A stretch of DNA of 18,940 nucleotides from CAYSWF01 sp964562905 (GTDB lineage Bacteria; Patescibacteriota; Andersenbacteria; UBA10190). Both the position numbers and the translations under genes were made by a program. The notes under the pieces are model-generated. The model was not told the origin of the DNA. It saw nothing but the letters and a program-made list of their open reading frames with translations, and made no database searches. The stretch lies in contig CAZLVG010000015.1 in the NCBI GenBank assembly GCA_964562905.1, positions 1-18,940 of the forward strand. Direction: 5' to 3'. This document shows, piece by piece, positions 12,593 through 18,786 of this stretch (the first letter of the stretch is position 1; every line of letters begins with the position of its first letter).

Positions 12593-13261
12593 ATGGAAAT
12601 GATGGTGGACACTCCTTCCTTCGCGCATGAAAATCTTTACTGGGAGCAAGGTCTCGGTCTAGTCGCCGGAGTGGACGAAGTCGGCGTTGGAGCCTGGGCA
12701 GGACCGGTGGCGGCCGCGGCGGTGGTGTTTGACGGTAAAAAAATACTGTTTCTAAAACGCAAGTTGGGAATGGGCGGCCGGCCGTTTATCAGGGACAGCA
12801 AACAGTTAACGGCGAAACAGCGGGAAGAGGCAGAGGTCTGGATAAAAGAAAACGCGGCCGCCTGGGCGGTGGGAAAAGCGTCGGTGGAAGAGATAACCAA
12901 GACAAACATCCTGCGGGCTTCGTGCCTGGCCGGGCGGCGGGCGGTTAAAGCTTTAAGAATAAAACCTGACCTTCTGCTGGTGGACGGCCGCCCGGCCGGA
13001 CTTTATGAACAAATCCCAGCCGTGGGACTGGCCGGAGGAGACAAGCTTTCTTTCTCTATCGCGGCGGCCAGTATAGTGGCCAAAGTGTACCGGGACCGGC
13101 TGATGGTCGAGCTGGACAAGAAATTTCCGCGGTATGGACTGGCCGCGCATAAAGGCTACGGCAGCGCGGCGCACAAAGAGGCGCTGACTAAACACGGACC
13201 GTCCGCCTGCCACCGCCCCACCTACGCCCCGGTGGCCGAGGCCTTGACGGCGCCAGGCTAG
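12593..13261 (+). CDS. rnhB: Ribonuclease HII
   Basis: Removes RNA from RNA-DNA hybrids, including single misincorporated ribonucleotides. The 222-residue protein has the metal-binding acidic residues Asp28 and Glu29 (AGVDEVGVG), Asp131 (LLLVDGRPA) and Asp168 (AKVYRDRLM). DSKQLT (68-73) and HKGYGSAAH (186-194) are also typical. The usual GRG motif that reads the RNA-DNA junction is GVG here (31-33), losing the arginine. GGAGAGG at 12582-12588 serves the ATG at 12593, although ATGs at 12599 and 12602 are also possible starts. It heads a housekeeping run with rpmF 17 nt downstream. Confidence 0.93.
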   Translation: MEMMVDTPSFAHENLYWEQGLGLVAGVDEVGVGAWAGPVAAAAVVFDGKKILFLKRKLGMGGRPFIRDSKQLTAKQREEAEVWIKENAAAWAVGKASVEEITKTNILRASCLAGRRAVKALRIKPDLLLVDGRPAGLYEQIPAVGLAGGDKLSFSIAAASIVAKVYRDRLMVELDKKFPRYGLAAHKGYGSAAHKEALTKHGPSACHRPTYAPVAEALTAPG

Positions 13262-13278
13262 CCGGCTACTGTTCGGAA

Positions 13279-13521
13279 ATGGCGGTACCCAAGAAAAAAA
13301 CCCCTAAGTCGCGGAGAAACAGGCGCCGCAGCCACCACGCCCGCGGCGCGCTGAGGTTGGCCGATTGCCCGCGCTGCGGGCAGCCCCTTCCTTCCCACAC
13401 GGCTTGCCCCAACTGCGGAACATACAAGGGGCGGGAAGTTATTGACGTGCTTAAGAAACTGAACAAGAAGGAGAGGAAAGAAAAAGAAAAAGAACTGCGA
13501 AAGCAGAAAGAGGAGGCGTAA
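13279..13521 (+). CDS. rpmF: 50S ribosomal protein L32
   Basis: An 80-residue protein starting MAVPKKKTPKSRRNRRRSHH, the signature of bacterial L32. A four-cysteine zinc ribbon follows (ADCPRCGQPL and TACPNCGTYKG). The C-terminal 25 residues are a highly charged Lys/Glu tail, longer than in most L32 proteins. It lies 17 nt after rnhB and is probably cotranscribed. Confidence 0.96.
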   Translation: MAVPKKKTPKSRRNRRRSHHARGALRLADCPRCGQPLPSHTACPNCGTYKGREVIDVLKKLNKKERKEKEKELRKQKEEA

Positions 13522-13646
13522 GCAAGAAACGAAATCGCGCGCCTTGTTATGGCGGCGGACCGGTCTTGAGGCCGCTGTTGACTAAACCAGCCGCTAACGG
13601 TAAGAATAGTAAGGAAGTTCCTTTAAGTAGTGGCACCTTATATAAT

Positions 13647-14084
13647 ATGGCTAACCGTCATTTAAGTCGCTCTCTGGCCCTGCAGAGTCTTTTTGAGTGG
13701 GATTTTCGCGGCAAGAAGAAAGACCAACTCAAGGAGATTACGCGGCGCAACATCGCCGAATTCGCCCCAGGCATGGATAACGCGGACTTTGTCAATTCCC
13801 TGGTCTTCGGCGTTATGGAAAACATTGACGCCATTGACGATCTTATCCGGGAAGCGGCGCCGGACTGGCCGCTGGAGCAGATAACCAACGTGGACCGCGG
13901 CGTACTGCGCCTCGGGATCTACGAGTTAAAGTTCGCCGGGGCCGGCGACGTGCCTCCTAAAGTCGCCATTAATGAATCCATAGAGCTGGCTAAAACTTTC
14001 GGCGGCGTCAGCTCGGGTAAGTTTGTTAACGGCGTGCTGGGCACGATTTATAAAAACATGGGGGAGCCGCGCAAGGACGAATAA
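13647..14084 (+). CDS. nusB: Transcription antitermination factor NusB
   Basis: All-helical protein that binds boxA with S10 (NusE) in rRNA antitermination. From ATG 13647 it is 145 residues: MANRHLSRSLALQSLFEWDF (N-terminal RNA-binding helix region), NIDAIDDLIREAAPDWPLEQ, then VDRGVLRLGIYELKF and VAINESIELAKTFGGVSSGK, all typical of NusB. An in-frame TTG at 13566 would add 27 residues, but that stretch has no NusB character. TATAAT at 13641-13646 directly abuts the ATG, too close to act as its -10 for a conventional or leaderless start. AAGGAAG (13612-13618) is too far to be a good Shine-Dalgarno. It can act on the rRNA operon that begins in this window. Confidence 0.92.
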   Translation: MANRHLSRSLALQSLFEWDFRGKKKDQLKEITRRNIAEFAPGMDNADFVNSLVFGVMENIDAIDDLIREAAPDWPLEQITNVDRGVLRLGIYELKFAGAGDVPPKVAINESIELAKTFGGVSSGKFVNGVLGTIYKNMGEPRKDE

Positions 14085-14154
14085 TAAAGAGCGGGTGCTG
14101 TCGGTAATTAATTAAAATGACGAGCAGCCAGGAGCGGGGTTGTAAAAATTAACC

Positions 14155-14847
14155 ATGAAAAACTTGTCGTCCTTGGAGGACAAAATCGGATACAGGTTCA
14201 AAAATAAAGACCTGTTGCGCCAAGCGTTGGTTCATCGGTCGTATCTGAACGAGAGCAGAAATTTCAAACTGGGGCATAACGAACGCCTGGAGTATTTGGG
14301 CGACGCCGTACTGGAGCTGGTGATAACTCACTTCCTGTACCAGCAATTTAAAGAGCTGGCGGAAGGCGAGCTTACCAATTTGCGGGCGGCAGTGGTTAGA
14401 GGCGACATGCTGGCCCGCGTAGCGCGAGAATTAGAGCTGAATAGATATATCCTGTTGTCGCGCGGAGAGCAGCGGGGAAACGACAAAGCCCGCCAATACA
14501 TTACGGCTAACGCCCTGGAAGCCTTGATCGGCGCCCTGTATCTGGACCAAGGCTACGAAGCCGCCAAGACTTTTGTTAAAAAATACATAGCCTCCAAACT
14601 GCCGGAAATAGTGAAGAAGGGCCTGCACATAGACAGCAAAAGCCGCTTCCAGGAGCTGGCCCAGGAAAAATACCGGATAACGCCCGTCTATAAAGTATTG
14701 CGGGAAGAGGGTTTGGACCACGACAAGTGCTTTGTTGTTGGCCTGTTCCTCGGCAAAAGAAAAATTAGCGAAGGCTCGGGAAGCAGCAAGCAGCAAGCTC
14801 ACCAACAGGCCGCCAAAAAAGCCTTGGAGAAAATGGAGCCTAGTTGA
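14155..14847 (+). CDS. rnc: Ribonuclease III
   Basis: Double-strand-specific endoribonuclease for rRNA and mRNA processing; 230 residues. The nuclease domain carries the signature HNERLEYLGDAVLELV (41-56) with Glu43, Glu46 and Asp50. The second metal site reads ITANALEALIGALYLDQG (116-133), with Glu122 present but Asn119 in place of the Asp of E. coli RNase III (D114). The C-terminal double-stranded RNA-binding domain runs from about 162 to 228 (SRFQELAQEKY, SGSSKQQAHQQAAKKALEKM). It lies 70 nt after nusB. The hairpins of the rRNA leader in this window are plausible substrates. Confidence 0.95.
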   Translation: MKNLSSLEDKIGYRFKNKDLLRQALVHRSYLNESRNFKLGHNERLEYLGDAVLELVITHFLYQQFKELAEGELTNLRAAVVRGDMLARVARELELNRYILLSRGEQRGNDKARQYITANALEALIGALYLDQGYEAAKTFVKKYIASKLPEIVKKGLHIDSKSRFQELAQEKYRITPVYKVLREEGLDHDKCFVVGLFLGKRKISEGSGSSKQQAHQQAAKKALEKMEPS

Positions 14848-14870
14848 AAGGAAGGCTCTTCCTTAATTTT
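14848..14870 (+). terminator. Weak intrinsic terminator after rnc
   Basis: AAGGAAG (14848-14854), loop GCT, CTTCCTT (14858-14864), followed by AATTTT. The stem has 7 bp and starts at the stop codon. Confidence 0.5.
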
Positions 14871-14965
14871 ACCTTCCCTTACCTCGTAGGCTGGAATCCG
14901 GGCGCTGGAGGCAAGCGAGAAGCCTGGCTTGCCGACCCGACAGGACGCTTACACAGCCGCTCATC

Positions 14966-14994
14966 TTGACTGTCCGGTTACCACCCTTTAATAT
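14966..14994 (+). promoter_or_regulatory. Promoter of rpsP, predicted leaderless
   Basis: TTGACT (14966-14971), a 17-bp spacer and TAATAT (14989-14994). The expected start, about 7 nt past the -10, is at 15001-15002, within 3 nt of the rpsP ATG at 15004. There is no room for a Shine-Dalgarno. Confidence 0.75.
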
Positions 14995-15003
14995 CACAGC
15001 TAC

Positions 15004-15408
15004 ATGTTAAAGATGCGCCTGCAAAGAAGAGGCAAGAAAAGGTACGCCACTTACCGTGTAGTGGTGGCTGACGCCCGCTCGCCCGTCAAGGGCAAATTCA
15101 CAGCCGATGTGGGCTATTACAACCCTCACACCGACACCTTTAAGGTCAACAAAAACGAAGCGACCGGCTGGCTCAATAAGGGAGTCGTCCCCTCCAGCAC
15201 CGTTCACAACCTGCTGGTTGAACACGGAATACTGAAAGCTAAAAAGGTGAAGGCGTGGCAGGCAGGCAGCAGGAAGTCCGCCGACGGCGGGCAACGGGAA
15301 CCGGGGGACAACCAGGAAGAAACCTCGCCGGGGAAAACAGGGAGCCAAGCGGGGGAAGCGGAGAAGGCGGAGAAACAGGAACCAGAGCAGAAAACGGAGC
15401 AGTCATAA
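15004..15408 (+). CDS. rpsP: 30S ribosomal protein S16
   Basis: A 134-residue protein. Residues 1-83 are a standard S16: MLKMRLQRRGKKRYATYRVV, then DARSPVKGKFTADVGYYNP, and WLNKGVVPSSTVHNLL. Residues about 84-134 form a low-complexity tail rich in Gly, Glu, Gln and Lys, absent from short S16 proteins such as that of E. coli. The start fits both family alignment (MVKIRL-type) and the promoter location. It heads the rpsP-khpA-trmD group; the rimM gene often found in this cluster is missing here. Confidence 0.96.
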   Translation: MLKMRLQRRGKKRYATYRVVVADARSPVKGKFTADVGYYNPHTDTFKVNKNEATGWLNKGVVPSSTVHNLLVEHGILKAKKVKAWQAGSRKSADGGQREPGDNQEETSPGKTGSQAGEAEKAEKQEPEQKTEQS

Positions 15409-15420
15409 TCAGAGCCGACC

Positions 15421-15498
15421 GAGGTATAGATGTCACATTATGAAGCGCCGCTCTTCTAAAACGGGCGGCGCGGGCCGTGCTATTAATCCGGCCGCGCC
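15421..15498 (+). other. Structured intergenic element similar to 2995-3050, upstream of khpA
   Basis: GAGGTATAGATGTCACATTA and the hairpin GCGCCGC/GCGGCGC (15445-15451/15465-15471) match the element beginning at 2994, where the hairpin core is GCCAC/GTGGC. The A-T to G-C change is compensatory. An alternative stem, GGCGCGG-CCG with CGG-CCGCGCC (15467-15477/15489-15498), uses the same bases, so two folds compete. The rest of the 276-nt gap to khpA holds only a TATATAAA stretch near 15650 that may be a -10 region. Confidence 0.5.
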
Positions 15499-15684
15499 AG
15501 CCGCTATACGCGGGGACGGCGGGGGCGTTAGTACGGGGTGTGTTGATTTTTGCCCGACATCTGTGTTACAGTGCCGCCATCCGAGACTCTAAACGCGAGC
15601 TGTGGTCGACGGCTTCAAAATGTTAAAGGGCATCTCGGTTGTGCTTCTATATAAAAACGTTAAGCTTAGAACTCAAATTACCTT

Positions 15685-16068
15685 ATGACAGAAGAACAAA
15701 GGCCAAGCCATGATCAGGAGTTCGTTGAGTACGTGGTAAAGTCTATCGTGGATCACCCCGACGACGTGAAGGTTGACCGCGAAATTGACGAGATGGGCGT
15801 ACTGCTCACCTTGACCGTTAACCCCGACGATATGGGCCAGGTCATCGGCCGGCAGGGCGCCACCGCCAAGTCCGTACGCACCCTACTGCGGGTAATCGGC
15901 GCCAAGAACAACGCCCGGGTTAATCTGAAAATCAATGAACCGGAAGGTTCCGGGAGAGGTGAAGCCGCGCCGGCGGTCGAGGAGGACAAAAAAGCCACGG
16001 AGGAAAACGAAAAGCCCCAAGCTGTGAAGGACACCGTGGAGGACGCTATCGACGACCTGAACCTATAG
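15685..16068 (+). CDS. khpA: KH-domain RNA-binding protein KhpA
   Basis: A 127-residue protein with one KH domain at residues about 10-84. The RNA-gripping GxxG loop is VIGRQGATAKSVRTLLRVIG (53-72). It is followed by an acidic, low-complexity tail (EEDKKATEENEKPQ) of about 40 residues, longer than usual for this family of ~75-80 residue proteins. KhpA is typically encoded between rpsP and trmD, as here. It binds small RNAs and mRNAs in Firmicutes and Thermus relatives; the targets here are unknown. Confidence 0.92.
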   Translation: MTEEQRPSHDQEFVEYVVKSIVDHPDDVKVDREIDEMGVLLTLTVNPDDMGQVIGRQGATAKSVRTLLRVIGAKNNARVNLKINEPEGSGRGEAAPAVEEDKKATEENEKPQAVKDTVEDAIDDLNL

Positions 16069-16089
16069 CCATATAAACAGTGAAAAGGG

Positions 16090-16120
16090 AAATCCGCTTT
16101 ACTCGCGAGCGGATTTTTCT
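16090..16120 (+). terminator. Intrinsic terminator after khpA
   Basis: AAATCCGCT (16090-16098) pairs with AGCGGATTT (16108-16116), followed by TTTCT. It begins 22 nt after the stop codon and should separate khpA from trmD transcription. Confidence 0.85.
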
Positions 16121-16202
16121 TTGAATAAGAAATTTTAAATCGCTTTATGTATTACACGCGCTTTGCCATTAGCGAAGCAAATACGGTATTGTACCTGTCC
16201 CC

Positions 16203-16300
16203 TGCTAAGCGAGCGACGAAGCTCGTGAAGCAGAGGCCGCGGTTTAACTTCCGGGCAAGCTCCCGTAAAGCTTCGCCACGGGGCGGGCCATCCCGCCCCG
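16203..16300. other. Hairpins in the khpA-trmD gap
   Basis: GCGAGC/GCTCGT with outer CTGCT/AGCAG near 16203-16234, and a perfect CGGGGCGGG CCAT CCCGCCCCG hairpin at 16279-16300. No T run follows either. The gap 16122-16369 contains no gene I can support; TATCAT about 20 nt before trmD may be its -10. Confidence 0.45.
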
Positions 16301-16369
16301 CCAACTAAATCTCCGCGTCATAGCTGGAAAAACGCGGGCAGCCTGGGTTATCATAACTACTGACAAACA

Positions 16370-17083
16370 ATGAAATTCGAGATACTGACAATCTTTCCCG
16401 AGCTTTTTGCTCCCTTCCGAGAAGTAGGGCTGCTGGGAAAAGGAGTGGAAAGAAAAATCATTGATATTGGCGTGACTGATGTCAGAAACTTCGCCACCGA
16501 CAAGCACAAGACGGTGGATGATACGCCTTACGGGGGAGGAGCGGGGATGGTATTAAAGATTGAACCAATTGCCAGAGCAATTGGTTCAATCAATGACCAA
16601 TTCCCAAGTCCCAAATCCCAAACACGACAGCGGACGGTAGTGCTGTCGGCGCGGGGAAAACAGTTTACGCAGGCAAAGGCAAAAGAGTACGCCAAGCTGA
16701 ACCGGCTGGTGCTTATCTGCGGGCGGTACGAGGGCATTGACCAGCGGGTGGCCGATTATCTGGCTGATGAAGAGATTTCTACCGGTCCTTATGTGTTAAA
16801 CGGCGGCGAGGTGGCGGCGATGTCTGTCATTGAGGCGACAGCAAGGCTCGTGCCGGGAGTGTTAGGGAATATAGAGTCGCTGGAGGAAGAGAGCTTCACT
16901 TGGTTACCCCGTACCACGTTGGGTGCGGGGCCGCTCACTTCGTTCGCGGAATACCCGCAGTATACGAAGCCGGCGGAGTTTAGGGGGTGGAAAGTCCCCG
17001 AGGTGCTGCTGTCCGGCAACCATGAAGAAATAACCCGCTGGCGCAAGAAAATGAGCCGGGAGAAACAGGTTGATAAGTGCTAG
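16370..17083 (+). CDS. trmD: tRNA (guanine-N1)-methyltransferase TrmD
   Basis: Methylates G37 next to the anticodon of tRNAs using S-adenosylmethionine, preventing +1 frameshifts. The 237-residue SPOUT enzyme begins MKFEILTIFPELFAPF. It has DDTPYGGGAGMVLK (50-63) and the trefoil-knot segments ICGRYEGIDQRV (117-128) and EISTGPYVLNGGEVAA (135-150). The C-terminal domain has LSGNHEEITRWR. The linker at residues 64-88 is encoded by a 15-bp inverted repeat (16558-16572/16577-16591) followed by a CCAATTCCCAAGTCCCAAAT low-complexity stretch, foreign to the family but in frame. The last codon and TAG overlap a dispersed GTTACTGATTACTG repeat. Confidence 0.96.
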   Translation: MKFEILTIFPELFAPFREVGLLGKGVERKIIDIGVTDVRNFATDKHKTVDDTPYGGGAGMVLKIEPIARAIGSINDQFPSPKSQTRQRTVVLSARGKQFTQAKAKEYAKLNRLVLICGRYEGIDQRVADYLADEEISTGPYVLNGGEVAAMSVIEATARLVPGVLGNIESLEEESFTWLPRTTLGAGPLTSFAEYPQYTKPAEFRGWKVPEVLLSGNHEEITRWRKKMSREKQVDKC

Positions 17084-17110
17084 TTACTGATTACTGATTA
17101 CTGGTTACTA
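17081..17110. repeat. Dispersed GTTACTGATTACTG repeat at the end of trmD
   Basis: TAGTTACTGATTACTGATTA followed by CTGGTTACTA overlaps the trmD stop codon. It is the reverse-complement form of the repeat at 3121-3153 and matches the apical arms of the two expanded 16S rRNA helices. It also contributes a TATATT-like stretch just upstream of the next gene. Confidence 0.8.
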
Positions 17111-17119
17111 TATTAAGAT

Positions 17120-17566
17120 ATGGCCCTACCTCTTTTTTTGATACCTGTCCTCTGCGGATTGGTGGCCCAAGGGCTGAAGCCGCTGCTAAACAGGAGGTGG
17201 TACACCACCATGGAGCAGAAGGGACGGGTCTTGCCTCGGTACGGCGGCATGCCCAGCGCCCACACCGCCTTTGCTATGTCTCTGGCCACGGTGGTAGCGG
17301 TGGTTGACGGTATAGGAAGTGTCGCCTTCGCTATCGCCATTTCACTGGTCATTTTTGTTATTGACGACGCCTTAAGGATGAGAACCTTTCTAGGCAGCCA
17401 CGGCCGGGCTTTGCACCGGCTGATTGACAACCTGCCGGAAGACAAGCGCCGGGGTTTTCCTTACCTGGAAACCCACCTGGGGCACCGGCCGTTTGAAGTC
17501 GTGGTAGGAGGCGCGTTGGGAGTGGCGCTGACGTTGCTGATACTGTGGACGCTGCCGGCAGTGTAA
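17120..17566 (+). CDS. Divergent PAP2 family membrane protein
   Basis: A 148-residue protein of the divergent PAP2 (acid phosphatase/vanadium-dependent haloperoxidase-related, YuiD-like) family. It has 3-4 hydrophobic segments (2-18, about 50-62, 66-83, 128-147). The typical blocks are LPRYGGMPSAHTAFAMSLAT (38-57), VIFVIDDALRMR (77-88) and LGHRPFEVVVGGALG (120-134), with the Ser-Ala-His and His-Arg-Pro residues expected at the phosphatase site. The substrate is not known; a lipid phosphate at the membrane is the usual guess. It starts 36 nt after trmD. Confidence 0.9.
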   Translation: MALPLFLIPVLCGLVAQGLKPLLNRRWYTTMEQKGRVLPRYGGMPSAHTAFAMSLATVVAVVDGIGSVAFAIAISLVIFVIDDALRMRTFLGSHGRALHRLIDNLPEDKRRGFPYLETHLGHRPFEVVVGGALGVALTLLILWTLPAV

Positions 17567-17767
17567 ACGACGGCGCTTTAAGAAAATACTGGGTAATTAT
17601 TGAAAATAACTATGGAAAGGGGTCAACGGGCCGGACAGAAACATTTGCGGATTGCTTCGCTTATTTCGCTCGCTTGCGACGGCAAAAATCCAGCGGCGGC
17701 CGGCGATGGCAAGATTCCCGGCTAGAGAGCCGCCGTCACCACTCGGCTCCTCTCAATTAAGCGTGTT

Positions 17768-17799
17768 CCTGCCCACGACGCGTGTGGCGGGCAGGTTTT
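17768..17799 (+). terminator. Possible terminator in the gap before the rRNA promoter
   Basis: CCTGCCC (17768-17774) pairs with GGGCAGG (17789-17795) and is followed by TTTTC. It lies 200 nt past the PAP2 gene. The gap 17567-17925 also has an extended CGGCGGC/GCCGCCG fold near 17690-17740. I see no gene in it and recognise no known RNA. Confidence 0.45.
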
Positions 17800-17925
17800 C
17801 AGGCGAGCGGCCGCGGACAGCTTACGCGGGTACTGGTATCTCGGTAAATAAATACCGACTTGTGGCTGTATTAAGCAGCACGTGCCAGTTTCGCACCACA
17901 CTAATTTGAGAAGAGCCCGCCACTC

Positions 17926-17953
17926 TTGACTTCCCCGCGGATATGATTATCAT
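17926..17953 (+). promoter_or_regulatory. Predicted rRNA operon promoter
   Basis: TTGACT (17926-17931), a 16-bp spacer and TATCAT (17948-17953). Transcription would start near 17960, immediately before the small hairpin AATCCT/AGGATT (17963-17980). A second TTGACT at about 18024 lacks a good -10. Confidence 0.6.
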
Positions 17954-17959
17954 AGTAGA

Positions 17960-18361
17960 TGTAATCCTGAAAGGAGGATTATCTCATAACACACCATATT
18001 ATGAAGTAATACTTAGCAGTTATCTTGACTTGTGCCGGTAAAGGGTGTGGTGAGGTTGACGCCCTTTTTTAGTTTAGTCAGAATCTTTTCAGGAGCGTAC
18101 GTTGACAACTGAATACCACGAAAATAAAAGGAACTGCACAGTTTTGTGCGGTTGCAAACAAGGCGCTTGCCTTAAAAGCAAGCGTCGCAGCCTCGTGATT
18201 GCTGTAAGCAATTTTACGGGGCCGCAGCCGCGTGATGCGCGAAGCGCATTTTACGCGGCGGGCCGCGTGAGATGTGGCGCTTTTGGCGCCTTGACATCTT
18301 TCGCGCGGCAAAAAACGTCTATCCATAAAGCGCCGCTTTTTATAGCGACCGCTTTATGGTT
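17960..18361 (+). other. rRNA leader with terminator-like hairpin, boxA-like site and processing stems
   Basis: From the predicted start, the leader holds GAAAGGAGG (17969-17977), complementary to the 16S 3' anti-Shine-Dalgarno tail, inside a hairpin. A GGGTGT/ACGCCC hairpin plus T run at about 18045-18070 looks like an attenuator. GTTGACAACTGAATACCACG (from 18102) resembles the conserved sequence near antitermination sites of rRNA operons. Several GC-rich hairpins follow between 18155 and 18315. The stem CCATAAAGCG/CGCTTTATGG (18322-18331/18349-18358) ends just before the mature 16S end and is a plausible RNase III cleavage site. Confidence 0.6.
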
Positions 18362-18368
18362 CTATCTA

Positions 18369-18407
<39 letters not shown>

Positions 18408-18430
18408 GATAAGGCATGCAAGTCGAGCGG

Positions 18431-18564
18431 CCGTGCTTCGCTATTGTTCAGCACGAGTAACTAGTAACTGATAATTGGTAACTAGTAATGACGGCGGCGT
18501 CGTTACTGCTGATTACTGATTACCAGTTACTGATTACTCCGTGCCGAATGGTAGTGAGGCACGG
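18431..18564 (+). repeat. Palindromic repeat expansion in 16S helix 6 (V1)
   Basis: The outer stem CCGTGC (18431-18436) pairs with GCACGG (18559-18564). Within it, a long near-palindrome of GTAACTAGTAACTGATAAT-type arms (18455-18493 against 18501-18539) closes on GACGGCGGCGTC. CGTGCTTCGCTATTGTTCAG (18432 on) matches 18652 on in helix 10 with three transitions. Confidence 0.85.
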
Positions 18565-18649
18565 CAGCGGCAAACGGGTTAGTAACGCGTGGGGAACCTA
18601 CCCGAAGGTGGAGAATAGCCCGCCGAAAGGCGGAGTAATACTCCATAGT

Positions 18650-18786
18650 CTCGTGCTTCACTATCGTTTAGCACGAGCAGGGACTCGTAATCAGTAACTA
18701 GTAACTAGGGGCGGCGACGTCGTTACCCTGATTACCAGTTACGAGTTACTAGTACCTGCTCGTGGCGAGCGGCAGCGAGGCACGAG
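18650..18786 (+). repeat. Palindromic repeat expansion in 16S helix 10 (V2)
   Basis: The outer stem CTCGTGC (18650-18656) pairs with GCACGAG (18780-18786). The interior repeats CGTGCTTCACTATCGTTTAG and the CAGTAACTAGTAACTAG and CTGATTACCAGTTAC arms around GGCGGCGACGTCGTTAC, as in helix 6. The shared sequence shows that the two expansions come from the same element. Confidence 0.85.

Noticed and set aside
13641..13646. TATAAT as the -10 of nusB
   Set aside because: It directly abuts the ATG, so transcription would start inside the gene; probably fortuitous or for another purpose.
17545..17909. Short plus-strand frames in the gap before the rRNA promoter
   Set aside because: No ribosome binding site or protein-like composition, and they overlap hairpin-forming sequence.
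18103..18108. TTGACA in the rRNA leader as a -35 box
   Set aside because: No -10 follows at a usable distance; the surrounding sequence looks more like the conserved antitermination-type site of rRNA leaders.
18431..18786. Group I intron or protein-coding insertion in the 16S gene
   Set aside because: Inserts are ~135 nt, self-complementary, and carry no endonuclease frame or intron core; they are better explained as helix extensions.
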